Of a DNA stretch of 64,000 nt, positions 1 to 23,497 are shown one piece after another. The position numbers and the translations under genes are program-made. Position 1 is the stretch's first letter. Every line of letters starts with the position of its first letter. The notes under the pieces are model-generated. The model ran no database searches, had not been told where the DNA came from, and saw nothing but the letters and a program-made list of their open reading frames with translations. Origin of the DNA: Chrysomallon squamiferum (taxonomy: Eukaryota > Mollusca > Gastropoda > Neomphalida > Peltospiridae); contig CM022666.1 of NCBI GenBank assembly GCA_012295275.1, forward strand, positions 1,527,501 to 1,591,500, in the 5' to 3' direction.

Positions 1-271
1 CCTTTTTCACATTATCACTGATACATGACTAAACTGCTCACTTCGGTTGAGTCTTAAACGTTTGTTATTTAACTGTATGTTTAAAATAAGCTAAGTCTTT
101 CCAGCGTCAGCTATGATCGTTAACGATCAGTTTGGACAAAACCAGAAAGGTTTGTTATCAGCATTTCCTTGACTGATTCAAATTTTACAACATTACGTGA
201 AGGGAAAAAAAAAAAGTGTTTTATCAGGACACTGTTACGATTCTGTTTCTAATATAAAGCAGGTAATGATG
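1..271. other. Intergenic sequence, nothing recognised
   Basis: AT-rich sequence with short stop-interrupted frames only. I see no exon, RNA gene or repeat family here. Confidence 0.5.
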
Positions 272-392
272 TATATATGTATGTATGTATGTATGTATGT
301 GTGTGTATGTATGTATGTATGTATGTATGTATGTATGTATGTATGTATGTATGTATGTATGTATGTATGTATGTATGTATGTATGTATGTAT
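272..392. repeat. (TATG)n microsatellite
   Basis: A nearly pure TATG/TGTA tract with a few TGTG interruptions near its left end. Open frames across it on either strand (alternating Tyr-Val-Cys-Met or Tyr-Ile-His-Thr) are translations of the microsatellite, not genes. Confidence 0.95.
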
Positions 393-1749
393 GTGAATGA
401 ATGTTTGTTTGACGGCACCCCTATACGAAAAACATATCGGCTATTGGGTGTCAAACAAAGGTAAATATAACAAAATGTGATGTGTGTATGCGTGATCGCA
501 TCTAAATACGAAACAGGCTTCGTACATTCTGCCTGCCATCTTGATTTTGATGGTCGCGATAAACACATTTTTTTTTTCTTTCTGTACATATCCATGCACT
601 CACGCATTCACTGTTTCTTTCTCTTATTTATTTTTTATTTTTTATTTTTTTCGGTTTGATCTGTATTAAAATGACGATGGTACGTACTCGTTGTTTCATC
701 ACAATGAAGTTTTGAGTAATGTCGTGTATTTAAACTAACAGAACGAAAAGAAACTTGCGAATCCAGATTAAAGACCAACTGACATTAACAAATGTTTTTC
801 TGCACATTCACACACATATTCATACTTCTGTATTAATTCGCAGTCAAAGGATAAAAAACAGAAATAAGCAACTGCTTTTCTTATTGTTCTTAATTACTCT
901 TTTCATTCCAACGAAACGGTTACGTGTGCGATCGAAAACTGATTAATACTTGCTTCTGAGGTGACGTTATACTTATCACGTGACCTAATATGGCGTCGTC
1001 ATACCGAATAACGTTACGTTATTAAATAAACAGAAATGATGCAAGATGGTGGAAGCTGATTCACCAAATAAAGTAAATGACCGCAGTTGAGGTGACGGAC
1101 ATCATTGACGTGGATGATGTCAATGTCGTTGTCACTGCCAACATCGTGGTTTCGATTAATGTCATATTCACTGCAGTTTAGCTCCTGTCAGAATTTATTT
1201 ATTTTTTTGGCAAAAACGCAAACCGACATTCGCTTTTGTTTACTGACATAAAATTAAATCATTAAATAAATAAATAAATAAATTAAACTACACAAGATTT
1301 TAAAAAGATATGTTTTATTATTACAAAGAGTGTTATCACATACCACAGCTGGAAAAGACTAGCTAGCATTAATCTGACAAAAACAATTAAGTTAATTTTC
1401 AAATAAATCTATAAAATATATATATATATATATATATATATAATCTATTAATTTTTAATAAACATTTTTTAACAAAAGTTCAATCATTGTACATTTCTAT
1501 CCTGGTTTGGAAAAAAAAAAAAAATGTAGTAAAAGAAATATTAAAAAAAAAAAATAAAAAAAAAAAAAAATAAGAAAATGAATATCTTAAGAGATACCAG
1601 AATACTGTTGGACTTGTTATTACATTTAAAATGCACTTTGGTGATAATAAGAAACTACCTTGATACCTCCAAATTAGTTTTGATCTGTTCTTCGCCGTCC
1701 AATCTTAATTAATAACAAAGTATAACAACAAACGAGAACATTCTTAAAA
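393..1749. other. Intergenic AT-rich region with simple repeats
   Basis: No convincing gene. It holds T-rich runs near 570-655, an AAAT run near 1,264-1,282, an (AT)n tract at about 1,419-1,442, and poly-A runs at about 1,511-1,562. The stretch 950-1,180 is less AT-rich, with CACGTG and TGACG-type motifs and a short ATG frame at 1,045 (residues MVEADSPNK) that could be a first exon reading rightwards, but nothing downstream supports it. Confidence 0.4.
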
Positions 1750-2035
1750 TATCGGGGCACCATTACTTGTATATAATCTTGACGGTATTTGGGCGTATTT
1801 CTCTAAGTTTCTTTCTATTTTGTACTAAAAAAATAAAAAAATCGATAACACGAAGGTAATATCGTCATTCACCCAACTGTGAACTGAAAACCAAAATGGC
1901 GGCGTTAAAATATTTTGTAACAACAAATTATTTAACCGACATAATTTGATACTATTGACGCAAGAGAGCAATAATAATAATTATGAAATATCAAGAATCT
2001 AACAGATCATTCACTTATAATAACGAATGCGTAAA
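1750..2035. repeat. Local repeat family R1, copy 1
   Basis: Begins with ATATCGGGGCACCATT and contains, in order, a TTTCTTTCT-TTTTGTAC block, an A-rich run, CACGAAGGTAAT, ACCCAACTGTGAACTG, AAAATGGCGGCG at 1,893-1,904 (matches the YY1 consensus), and a tail with TATTTAACCGACATAATTTG. The same order recurs at 3,050. A copy-number repeat of unknown origin; the sequence shows no transposase or terminal repeat. Confidence 0.75.
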
Positions 2036-2074
2036 ACATTTAATTATGAAAAAAATAAAATAAAATAAAAATAA

Positions 2075-2245
2075 TAAAAAATCGATAAAACACGAAGGTA
2101 ATGGTGTCTAACTGTTAACATAACAAGAACAAAAAAAAAAAAACGGTGATAAAATATTTTGGAACCATATTACTTAACTGGCAAAATAATAACTAGGAAA
2201 TATAAAGAATTTTAACAAATCATTTGCTTATATTAAATAAATACA
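2075..2245. repeat. Local repeat family R1, degenerate copy 2
   Basis: Shares CACGAAGGTAATGG, the AACTGT block, TAAAATATTTTG and the CTAGGAAATATAAAGAATT tail with copy 1 but has lost the ATGGCGGCG core. Most diverged of the four copies. Confidence 0.55.
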
Positions 2246-3049
2246 TTTAAATAAATAAATAAAAAATAATAATAAAATAAAATAAAATAAAATAAAATAA
2301 AATAAATAAAGAAAAAGAAAAAAGATAACTAAATTTCGACCAAAATTAAGACTTTTTTTTCCCCATACCAGGACAGAGTTGTGATATGTTTAAGTAATAA
2401 CAAGGTGCAATAATATGTAAATATATATATTGTTATATATGTGTGTGTGTATATATATATAATATCAAGTTTTGACCAATATTTGGCTGTAAAAATAACT
2501 AGAACTTTTCTGAAGGTGGCGATGGTGAGATGGTTATTGCATTGGTCATTGAGAATAAACTCAGAAATTAAGCTAAAAATATATAAAATGTAATTATGAA
2601 CAGATGAGCAGGGAATCAGTAACATACCTTGTTTGCCAAGTGCCACAATAAACAGGATGGATTTCAGTTTGACAGATTTTGATTTTAACACCGTAGATGA
2701 ACAAATTCTTTTCTTGACAATATTTTATACACACAGTCTAATCACTGTCAGGTTATGAAACGATAAAATATTTTGGCTATAATGAAACAGTTTTACATCA
2801 ACAATCAACATGAAATATATAGTAATACAAATATATTAAAGAAACGAAAAAAAAAAAAAAAAAAAAAAACCCCAATGGTGGCATGTACAAATTGATATTG
2901 CTTTGTTTTAGCCATGATTTATACAAACATATTGAAGCAACTGTAAGCATATCAAAATATATGAAATACGCGTTTTTAAGGCCATGATTAATTAAAGAAT
3001 ATTTGAGACACAACAAAATAACGGCTTAAATACATTTGACCCATGACAA
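2246..3049. other. Intergenic AT-rich region
   Basis: Contains an (AAAAT)n run at about 2,270-2,312, AT/TG dinucleotide tracts at about 2,420-2,462, and a poly-A run at about 2,848-2,868. No gene is supported; open frames here lack coding character. Confidence 0.45.
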
Positions 3050-3110
3050 ATATCGGGGCACCATTTTCTGTATATAATCTTACTTTTCTAGTTTCTTTCT
3101 GTTTTGTACG

Positions 3111-3149
<39 letters not shown>

Positions 3150-3297
3150 AAACAAGAAGGTAATGGCGTCATTAACCCAACTGTGAACTGAAAACCAAAA
3201 TGGCGGCGTTAAAATATTTTGTAACAACAAATTATTTAACCGACATAATTTGACACTATTGACGCAAAAGAGCAATAATAATAATTAGGAAATATAA
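3050..3297. repeat. Local repeat family R1, copy 3
   Basis: Close to copy 1: starts ATATCGGGGCACCATT, has a long poly-A run at about 3,110-3,146, then the ACCCAACTGTGAACTG block and AAAATGGCGGCG at 3,197-3,208. Confidence 0.8.
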
Positions 3298-3309
3298 TAA
3301 AAAAATATA

Positions 3310-3503
3310 AAAAATAAATCAAACACGAAGGTAATGGCGTCATTAACCCAACTGTGAACTGAAAACCAAAATGGCGGCGTTAAAATATTTTGTAAAAACA
3401 AATTATTTAACCGGCATAATTTGACACTATTGACGCAAAAGAGCAATAATAATAATTAGGAAATAAAAAGAATTCTAACAGATCATTCACTTATATAAGA
3501 AAG
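3310..3503. repeat. Local repeat family R1, copy 4 (5' truncated)
   Basis: Tandem to copy 3 and very similar from CACGAAGGTAATGG onward, with AAAATGGCGGCG at 3,368-3,379. It lacks the leading CGGGGCACC block, so the tandem duplication covered only the right part of the unit. Confidence 0.8.
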
Positions 3504-4612
<1,109 letters not shown>

Positions 4613-5554
4613 CAATATATAATGTGTATATATGTTGGAGAAAGAATGGATTATTTAATTCATGTCCAAAGATCAAATACGTACACTTAAAATTATTTAA
4701 AACTTGATCAATGTGTAGATAATTTACTTAACATTTTATCAGTTTGCTTATTTAATGTGCATTTTGTACAGATTTAAAAAAAAAAAGATACATTCAATAA
4801 ATATACATTATTCAATAAATATAAACAACGAATATTGATGCAAAGAAATAATTATCTTTTTACTATATACACTTGTATATAAAAGAAAGAACTGATAAAA
4901 CAAAATCCTGGTTATTCGTTGTTTATTTGAAGGTTAAGTATAAATGAATATTATATATTTAAAAATAGAATACTGAGGATATTATGTTTTAATTATTTAA
5001 AACAGAATATTGAGGCAAATGATCAATGAATTATTTAGAGTATATTTTAAAAGGGAAGTGTAGATATATATTGTATAATATTAAGAATTGAAACATCACA
5101 GATTTGTAGGAGAATTTGAGTCTTTATATACAAATAACAAATACAGTAACAAATGAATATGCACATATGCATGCGTGTATTATGTATGTATGTACGTACG
5201 TATATATGTGTTATATGTACTTGTACATGTGTACATATATGTATGTATATATGTTTTTATGTTTTATATTTGTTTTGTTTGTGTGTGTGTGTGCCTCTAT
5301 GAATGTATGAATACATTTATTTATGTATGTATGCATGTATGTATGTTTGTATGTGTGTGTGTATACAGGTATGTACATATGTGTGTGTTTATAACACATA
5401 CAAACAAAACACAACAGGGACACTGGGAATGTAAAATGAGGCATCATCAGAGGCAGTAGGAGATTCCTTTTAATCATTCTTTTCCATGTTAGCCATGGCA
5501 AGAAGGCAAACCTGATTTATCCAGCTAACCATCCACCCGCCCAGCAGAAAAAGC
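4613..5554. other. Downstream flank of GSR, including its 3' untranslated region
   Basis: The GSR message runs leftwards from 5,555. A possible AATAAA on the minus strand lies at 5,316-5,321, about 235 nt past the stop, inside a TATG/TG-rich tract (about 5,170-5,400). The rest is AT-rich without a recognised feature. Which poly(A) site is used cannot be told from sequence alone. Confidence 0.4.
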
Positions 5555-16379
<10,825 letters not shown>

Positions 16380-16645
16380 GTTATTATTACCTTCATCCGT
16401 TGCGTGTTCACGTCTGCAAAGCATGTGACAGCTGTTTGAAATTTAGCAGCAGTATCACCAAAACGATTTCGTCCTCACGTTTTCCCTGAAGCAGTGGCGA
16501 ACCGATGATGTGGCGTCGTGTGGCATCGTGCGACATCGTGTGACATCGTGTGGAATCGGGTGCTGGGCACCTGATGTTAGCCTCGTGGTCAGTGACTCAG
16601 TTTCAGCGCTCTGAGCAGACGATGTTTTCCGTTCCTGTCTGCAGC
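16380..16645 (-). promoter_or_regulatory. Candidate GSR promoter or first non-coding exon
   Basis: The only distinctly GC-richer patch upstream of GSR. It contains about five tandem 10-11 bp units of the GTGTGGCATCGTG/GTGACATCG type at about 16,510-16,560. On the minus strand an acceptor/donor-framed block (GCAG, then ACGTGAACACG, then ATGAAG/GTAATA) lies near 16,390-16,425, which could be a small spliced leader exon. It is retained in both inverted copies (about 56,850-57,120 and 63,380-63,660). Assignment to GSR is inference from position. Confidence 0.3.
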
Positions 16646-16749
16646 CTCAGTTTCACAGACAGATATTTCAGGCTGGATTTCAATTAGTCAGAAATTACGT
16701 TTATTCAAAGTAACTTTAAGACTTGGTACTATGTACTTGTTATAGACAC

Positions 16750-17046
16750 AAATACATACATACATACATATATACATAAATACATAGATACATACATGCA
16801 TACATACACAGATACATACATAGATGCATACATAGATACATACATGCATACATACATACATATATAGATACATACATGCACACATACACACATACACACA
16901 TACATACATACATACACACACATACATACATACATACATACACACATAATACATACATACATACATATACACATAGATACATAGTTACATACGTACATAC
17001 GTACGTACATACATACATACATACATAAACACATACATACATACAT
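16750..17046. repeat. (ATAC)n microsatellite, imperfect
   Basis: About 300 bp of ATAC units with frequent ATAG, GCAT and ACAC variants; the inverted counterpart is 62,758-63,290. Long cysteine/tyrosine/methionine-rich frames here are microsatellite artefacts. Confidence 0.95.
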
Positions 17047-17049
17047 ATT

Positions 17050-17285
17050 AAAGTTGTCTTGATGGCAGAACGTTAACGTGATCCGTCTTCGGACTTAGGG
17101 CGAATTGGTGCCACACGTTCGTGTCTTGTCAGCAGCATCTGACGGGTCTCTGATGTTGTATTTGTCCTCCTGCGCCAGTTCGTTCCCGAATACGCCCAGA
17201 ATCTAATCCAGAAGTACGTAAGACAGATATACAAATACATACGTACACATACAATACCTACAAACAGAAATACATGCTGTGTTTT
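17050..17285 (-). other. Unrecognised coding-like remnant next to the array
   Basis: A GC-richer block between the microsatellite and the array. On the minus strand one frame reads VFGNELAQEDKYNIRDPSDA before a single-base shift relative to the inverted copy at about 62,500-62,750, which reads VFGNELAQEDKYNIKDPSDA and continues AERHEHVAPIRPNSEDR to a stop. Two copies sharing a readable frame suggest a decayed C-terminal exon or element fragment. I do not recognise the family. Confidence 0.3.
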
Positions 17286-17295
17286 CAAACGAAAA

Positions 17296-17298
17296 AAA

Positions 17299-17332
<34 letters not shown>

Positions 17333-17355
17333 TATTTCTCTCTCTTTCTTTTTCT
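17296..17355. repeat. (TTTC)n tract at the left edge of the array
   Basis: About 45 bp of CTTT units; the mirror tract (GAAA)n is at 62,453-62,490 beside the inverted array. Confidence 0.9.
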
Positions 17356-17584
17356 CAGTAAGTGTGTAGTAATGGAATAATAATAACAACACAATATAAA
17401 TAGTAATAGCAGCGATCACAGTAGCAGTGATCGTAATACTACTACTAATAATACGAACAAAAAGAATAGGAAAATTGTTTTGTTGCTTTCTTGCAACGTG
17501 ATGCGCCTAGCTCTCTGGTTCGGTCAATCACATGAGTCAAATTCACGTTTTCCCATCACGTTGTCTGGATGTCGACAAAATGAC

Positions 17585-17592
17585 TATAAATA
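17585..17592 (+). promoter_or_regulatory. TATA box of unit A1
   Basis: TATAAATA, 141 bp upstream (T to A of ATG) of the 62-codon ORF. No ATG intervenes. Confidence 0.6.
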
Positions 17593-17725
17593 CAGACCAC
17601 AGACACTGAGAAACTTCATTCCTTGCAGAGCTCTTCCACTTGCTGTAACAAACATTTTGCTTTCACAACACTTTGCTTATTCACGAAAATCTTTGCACTT
17701 GAAGATATCAGCTCATACTGTAATA

Positions 17726-17914
17726 ATGTCTATCGTCTTTCCATCAGCAGTGACTCTTTGTCTGTTCAACACACAAGACAACAACGACGTCTTCACTATG
17801 GACGTGGACATGCCTCAAACCGGCAGAGGATTGTATCCTTTGGAACACTCTGTCGCTGACAGGGAAATGTTCCCAGTATCGGGGATTCAGGAGGAAGACT
17901 CGTACAGAAAATGA
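17726..17914 (+). CDS. Unknown 62-residue ORF of unit A1
   Basis: I do not recognise this protein. It starts at the first ATG downstream of a TATA box, in the context TAATAATGT (A at -3). The product begins MSIVFPSAVTLCLFN, has a central DNNDVFTMDVDMPQ segment and ends PVSGIQEEDSYRK. It is acidic (about ten Asp/Glu, four Arg/Lys), has a single Cys, no clear signal peptide, and no membrane span beyond a weakly hydrophobic N terminus. Five 22-bp repeats follow the stop at 17,959-18,068. The frame extends upstream without an ATG, so the short reading is preferred. It could equally be part of a non-coding RNA: differences from unit A2 are mostly amino-acid-changing. Confidence 0.45.
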   Translation: MSIVFPSAVTLCLFNTQDNNDVFTMDVDMPQTGRGLYPLEHSVADREMFPVSGIQEEDSYRK

Positions 17915-17958
17915 AATTCTTCTTCTCAGCAGGCTCTCTGATCAAAAAGAGATAATGC

Positions 17959-18068
17959 AGAACATTATCTGTTCAACTACAGAACATTATCTGTTCAACT
18001 ACAGAACATTATCTGTTCAACCACAGAACATTATCTGACCAACTACAGAACATTATCTGTTCAACTAC
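17959..18068 (+). repeat. 22-bp tandem repeats, unit A1 (5 copies)
   Basis: Five consecutive units with core AGAACA-TTATC-TGTTCA, an imperfect inverted repeat with 5-bp spacer, plus ACTAC. A sixth partial unit begins AGAACATGG at 18,069. Confidence 0.9.
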
Positions 18069-18099
18069 AGAACATGGAAATAGCATGATCTCGTAAATT

Positions 18100-20340
18100 T
18101 AATTCTACTACATCGAAGAATTAGAAATTTACGTCAACTGATTTCGGACACTTCAGACATGGGACTGAGTGAACTCCACCCTGAAGATCTCCACCAATTT
18201 CAAACCAGAATTCCATCTTGCTCATAGACCGAAACAAACAATACTGAAACCAAAACCATTTATGTATTAACATGGACACGGAACGTTGAAAACTGACATT
18301 GATAAATGTGAAGAAAAGAAATACTGTTGCAAATGTATCAATAAATTAATATTAATCTCATATACTTCTTCTTTGTTTTTATTTATGCTTACGATTTTAC
18401 TAGAATTCTTTATCAACTTAAGACAATTATGTTTGCATTTTGCCTTTCGCTCTCAATTTATCATTCTCTCTTTCTATCTTTGTGTTGTACTCAGAAAAAG
18501 TAACTGAAAACTTGAGTTTGATCGTTTGATAGACTAAAAATACGATTACGTTGGAACATAGTAATTAAAATTTATAATTTAATAATTTTTATATATTCTT
18601 AATAAATTACTTAATACAAATATGTTTGAAAAATCGTTATATGCGACTGACATTTAAAATTTTATTATTCTGAACTGTTAAACTCCAGTAACTAGTACAT
18701 GTTTAGGACCCTGAGTCTGTTTCATATTCCAACTAGTACTCCCCAACTAGTTTTCCGATATTACATATATCTTATCTGAGTTTTTATTTTTGAAATATTT
18801 GTATTAAGCAGATGAAGATACAAAAGTACAGTTTTGAAAAAGGGATACATCGATAGAGTAGATCGAAAATATTAAATTTTTACTGGTGAAGTATTTCATA
18901 TAAGTGTTGTAACGTGATTTTATCTTTAGTAAAAAAATAAATTAATGAAACATAGACTTCATTGTCCTTTAAAAAGTTATCAGATCACAGAAGTATGATT
19001 GGAAGAAAGTAGAATACAAAAAAATAAATATAATAATAATTACTGAAATTTAATTCTCTACTAAACAGTAAAATAAATTACCCCCCTCAGAATATGATTC
19101 ATGTTTTGAAATGTTTTCCTAAGCCGTGAAGCAGTGATCATTTCTTCTTCGTCTTTATTTGATAATTATTTGAGTAATATTATAACGAATAAATAAGCAT
19201 AGATCTGTGACCAACAACTGTCAAGGTATGCTTGTATGTATGTATATGTGTATGTGTGCATGTGTGTATGTGTGTTTGTATGTATGAACGTGTATATTTA
19301 TTCGTAAATAAATAAATAAATAAAATAATAAATGAATTTGTCAATATCAACGACATATTAAGGTTGAATCATGTGTATTATTCGTTAAAAGTATCAGTAA
19401 CATTACTAACCATACAGTTAGTTAAATGTGTCTATATCGGTTTAAATGTAAAGTGTTGTAAACTCAGAGTATTTCATTAATATGTTGAAATGGAGGTGTA
19501 GACAGAAAAACCGCATTATAAAATACTAAACAGCTGTGATCTATTTGAAATGATAAAATTGTCTAAAATTTCAGAGTGAAACTCTGAAGAAACTAAAACA
19601 TATCTGATTCTTTAGCTTTGATCAGAATGCTTGTGTTATATAATACGTTGATGAAAAAAAACAATGTCCATACAATTATAAAATAAATCACTTTAGTTTC
19701 GTCTTAGAGAAGGTAAACATAACTTAAAGGGTAATAATTTAAATATTAAACATAACATATTTACGAATTTAGTGGATTTTATTATTTGTTTTGTTTCGTT
19801 TTTTGATTAGACTTCAGTAACAAAGACTAAATCAAGGAATTGTTACGTTTCCAGGGTCACCTGTATTATCACCTGTATTGTACAGACATCAATAATACGT
19901 CTGTACCATAGCTAAATGACCAGCCCGTGTAAATACACGTGATAAATTAATAACATTTTCGACTCGTTTCCACGGTAACCTGTACCGGCATGAGGTAAAA
20001 TATTAGATATGTAATTGTGCCGCAATTGGTCTGGATTCCGCAATTAGAAAATGACTGAAGTTGATCTCCATGGATACACAAGCACGAAGCACGTTGTGAA
20101 TGACCAACTTGACTTTTTTATTATTATTATTTCATTTTTTTAAATGTTTTTTTATTTTTATTTATTTTACTCACATACTACAATATTGAAATTACACACT
20201 ACAAATACTAGTAGCACAGCAGCAGCAACACCAGTAGTCGTAGTAGTAGTAGTAGCAGTAGTAGTAGTAGTAATAATAATAATAATAATAATATTAATAA
20301 TAATAAGAAGAAGAAGCAGAAGAAGGGGAAGATAAATCTT
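18100..20340. other. Tail and spacer of unit A1
   Basis: The first 250 bp is the conserved tail (ATGGGACTGAGTGAACTCCA, then the CTGACATTGATAAATGTG block). The rest is AT-rich spacer with a TATG/TG tract at about 19,226-19,290, two CACCTGTATTAT units, an 8-bp inverted repeat GTACAGAC/GTCTGTAC at 19,880-19,906, and GATCTCCATGGATACA before the (GTA)n(AAT)n(GAA)n tract leading to A2. Confidence 0.75.
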
Positions 20341-20447
20341 TTTTGTTGTTTTCTTGCAACGTGACCCAGCCAGCTGTCTGGTTGAGTCTTTCAAACGAGT
20401 CAGATTCACGTTTTCCCAATACGCTGTCCAGATGTTCGCGAAGTGTC

Positions 20448-20455
20448 TATAAATA
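20448..20455 (+). promoter_or_regulatory. TATA box of unit A2
   Basis: TATAAATA, 141 bp before the ORF start, preceded by CAGATGTTCGCGAAGTG. Confidence 0.6.
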
Positions 20456-20588
20456 CAGACCACAGACACTGAGAGACTTCATTCCTTGCAGAGCTCTTCC
20501 ACTTGCTGTAACAAACATTTTGCTTTCACAACACTTTGCTTATTCACGAAAATCTTTGCACTTGAAGATATCAGCTGATACTGTAATA

Positions 20589-20777
20589 ATGTCTATCGTG
20601 TTTCCATCAGCAGTGACTCTTTGTCACTACAACACACAAGACAACGACGACGTCTTCACTATGGACGTGGAGATGCCTCAAAGCAGCAGAGGATTGTATC
20701 TTTTGGAACACTCTGTCGCTGACAGGGAAATGTTCCCAGTATCGGGGATTCGGGAGGAAGACTCATACAGAAAATGA
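20589..20777 (+). CDS. Unknown 62-residue ORF of unit A2
   Basis: Same length and frame as the A1 ORF. Relative to A1 it has His13, Tyr14, Asp20, Glu28, Ser32, Ser33, Leu38 and Arg55. By my hand count the A1/A2 comparison shows eight amino-acid changes and two silent changes, with no indel. An AATAAA at 21,029-21,034 lies about 250 bp past the stop, giving a predicted transcript of about 550-600 nt. Confidence 0.45.
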   Translation: MSIVFPSAVTLCHYNTQDNDDVFTMDVEMPQSSRGLYLLEHSVADREMFPVSGIREEDSYRK

Positions 20778-20820
20778 AATTCTTCTTCTCAACAGGCTCT
20801 CTGATCAAAAGAGATGATGC

Positions 20821-20864
20821 AGAACATTATCTGTCCAACTACAGAACATTATCGGTTCAACTAC
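20821..20864 (+). repeat. 22-bp tandem repeats, unit A2 (2 copies)
   Basis: Two units, the first with TGTCCAAC, the second with CGGTTCAAC, in place of TGTTCAAC. Confidence 0.85.
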
Positions 20865-20879
20865 AGAACATGGAAATAG

Positions 20880-23181
20880 CATGATCTCGTAAAGTTAATC
20901 GTACTACATCGAAGAAAACTAAATGTACCCCAACTGATTTCGGACACTTCAGTCATGGGACTGAGTGAACTCCACACTGAAGATCTCCACCAATTTGTAA
21001 CCAGAATTCCATCTTGCTCATGGACCGAAATAAACAATACTGAAACCAAAACCATTTATATATTAACATGGACACGGAACGTTGAAAACTGACATTGATA
21101 AATGTGAAGAAAAGAAATACTGTTGTAAATGTATTCTTTTAAACCAATTAGTATAAATAAATTAATATTAATCTCATATACTTCTTCTTTGTTTTTATTT
21201 AAGCTTACGATTTTACTGGAATTATTTATCAACTTAAGACAATTATGTTTGCGTTTTGCCTTTCGCTCTCATTTTATCATTCTCTCTTTCTATCTTTGTG
21301 TTGTACTGACAAAAAGTAACTGAAAACTTGAGTTTGATCGTTTGATAGACTAAAAATACGATTACGTTGGAACATAGTAATTACAATTTATAATTTAATA
21401 ATTTTTATATACTTAATAAATTACTTAATACAAATATGTTTGAAAAATCGTTATATGCGACTGACATTTAAAATTTTATTATTCTGAACTGTTAAACTCG
21501 AGAAAGTAATATACGTTTAGGACGCTGAGTCTGTTTCATATTCCAACTAGTACTCCCCAACTAGTTTTCCGATATTACATATTTCTTATTTGAGTTTTTA
21601 TTTTTGAAATATTTGTATTAAGCAGATGAAGATACAAAAGTAAAGTTGTCTAAAAACAGAAATGTTAAACACGCCGACGTATGTTAGAGTGTAATGTGTT
21701 TATAACTGAAAATAATATGAGAGAAATGGAGATTGTTTGTTTTTTTTTGAAAAAGGGATACATTGATAGAGTGGAATAAAAATATTAAATTTTGACTGGT
21801 GAAGTATTTCGTATAAGTATTGTAACGTGATTTTATTTTTAGTAAAAAAAAAATAAAACATAGACTTCGTTGTTTTTTTAAAAGTTATCAGATCACAGAA
21901 ATATCATTGGAAGAAAGTAGAATACAAAAAAAAAAAATAAATAAATAAAAAATAAAAAATACTGAAATTTAATTCCGTACTAAACAGTAAAATAAATTAT
22001 CCCCCCCCAGAAATTAATTAATGTTTTGAAATGTTTTCCTAAGCTGTGAAGCTGTGATCATTTCTTCTTCTTCGTCTTCATTTGATAATTAAATAATACT
22101 GTAATGAATAAATAAGCATAGATCTGTGACGAACAATTGACAAGGTATGGTTGTATGTATGTATATGTGTATGTGTGCATGTGTGTATGTGTGTTTGTAT
22201 GTATGAACGTGTGTATTTATTTACGAATAAATAAAATAATAAATGAGTTTGTTAATATCAACGACATATTAAGGTTGAATCATCTGTATTATTCGTTAAA
22301 AGTATCAGTAACATTACTAACCATACAGTTAGTGAAATGTGTCTACATCGGTTTAAATGTAAAGTGTTGTAAACTCAGAGTATTTCATTAATATGTTGAA
22401 ATGGAGGTGTAGACAGAAAAACCGCATTATAAAATACTAAACAGCTGTGATCTATTTGAAATGATAAAATTGTCTAAAATTTCAGAGTGAAACTCTGAAG
22501 AAACTAAAACATATCTGATTCTTTAGCTTTGATCAGAATGCTTGTGTTATATAATACGTTGATGAAAAAAAACAATGTCCATACAATTATAAAATAAATC
22601 ACTTTAGTTTCGTCTTAGAGAAGGTAAAAATAACTTAAAGGCTAATAATTTAAATATTAAACATAACATATTTAAGAATTTAGTGGATTTTATTATTTCT
22701 TTTGTTTTGTTTTTTGATTAGACTTCAGTAACAAAGACTAAAACAAGGAATTGTTACGTTTCCAAGGTCACCTGTATTATCACCTGTATTGTACAGACAT
22801 CAATAATACGTCTGTACCATAGCTAAATGACCAGCCCGTGTAAATACACGTGATAAATTAATAACATTTTCGACTCGTTTCCACGGTAACCTGTACCGGC
22901 ATGAGGTAAAATATTAGATATGTAATTGTGCCGCAATTGGTCTGGATTCCGCAATTAGAAAATGACTGAAGTTGATCTCCATGGATACACAAGCACAAAG
23001 CACGTTGTGAATGACCAACTTGACTTTTTTATTATTATTATTTCATTTTTTTTAAATGTTTTTTTATTTTTATTTATTTTACTCACATACTACAATATTG
23101 AAATTACACACTACAAATACAAGTAGCACAGCAGCAGCAACACCAGTAGTCGTAGTAGTAGTAGTAGCAGTAGTAGTAGTA

Positions 23182-23215
<34 letters not shown>

Positions 23216-23249
23216 GAAGAAGAAGAAGAAGAAGGGGAAGATAAATCTT
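20880..23249. other. Tail and spacer of unit A2
   Basis: Same order of blocks as A1: conserved tail, AT-rich spacer, TATG tract (about 22,152-22,206), CACCTGTATTAT pair, GTACAGAC inverted repeat, GATCTCCATGGATACA, trinucleotide tracts. No other gene seen. Confidence 0.75.
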
Positions 23250-23356
23250 TTTTGTTGTTTTCTTGCAACGTGACCCAGACAGCTGTCTGGTTGAGTCTTT
23301 CAAACGAGTCAGATTCACGTTTTCCCAATACGCTGTCCAGATGTTCGCGAAGTGTC

Positions 23357-23364
23357 TATAAATA
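23357..23364 (+). promoter_or_regulatory. TATA box of unit A3
   Basis: TATAAATA with the same 141-bp spacing to the ORF start. Confidence 0.6.
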
Positions 23365-23497
23365 CAGACCACAGACACTGAGAGACTTCATTCCTTGCAG
23401 AGCTCTTCCACTTGCTGTAACAAACATTTTGCTTTCACAACACTTTGCTTATTCACGAAAATCTTTGCACTTGAAGATATCAGCTCATACTGTAATA

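Noticed and set aside
17480-17914. 144-codon open frames in A units and 63-codon frames in B units beginning LLFSCNV
   Set aside because: They open at TTG, not ATG, and run through the TATA box; the upstream part is frameshifted in A5 and A6. Only the ATG-initiated 62-codon part is kept.
20430-20447. Heat-shock element (TTCGCGAA, i.e. TTCnnGAA) just upstream of the TATA
   Set aside because: Present in A2-A4 but replaced in A1, A5, A6 and the inverted copies, and only two of the usual three half-sites are visible.
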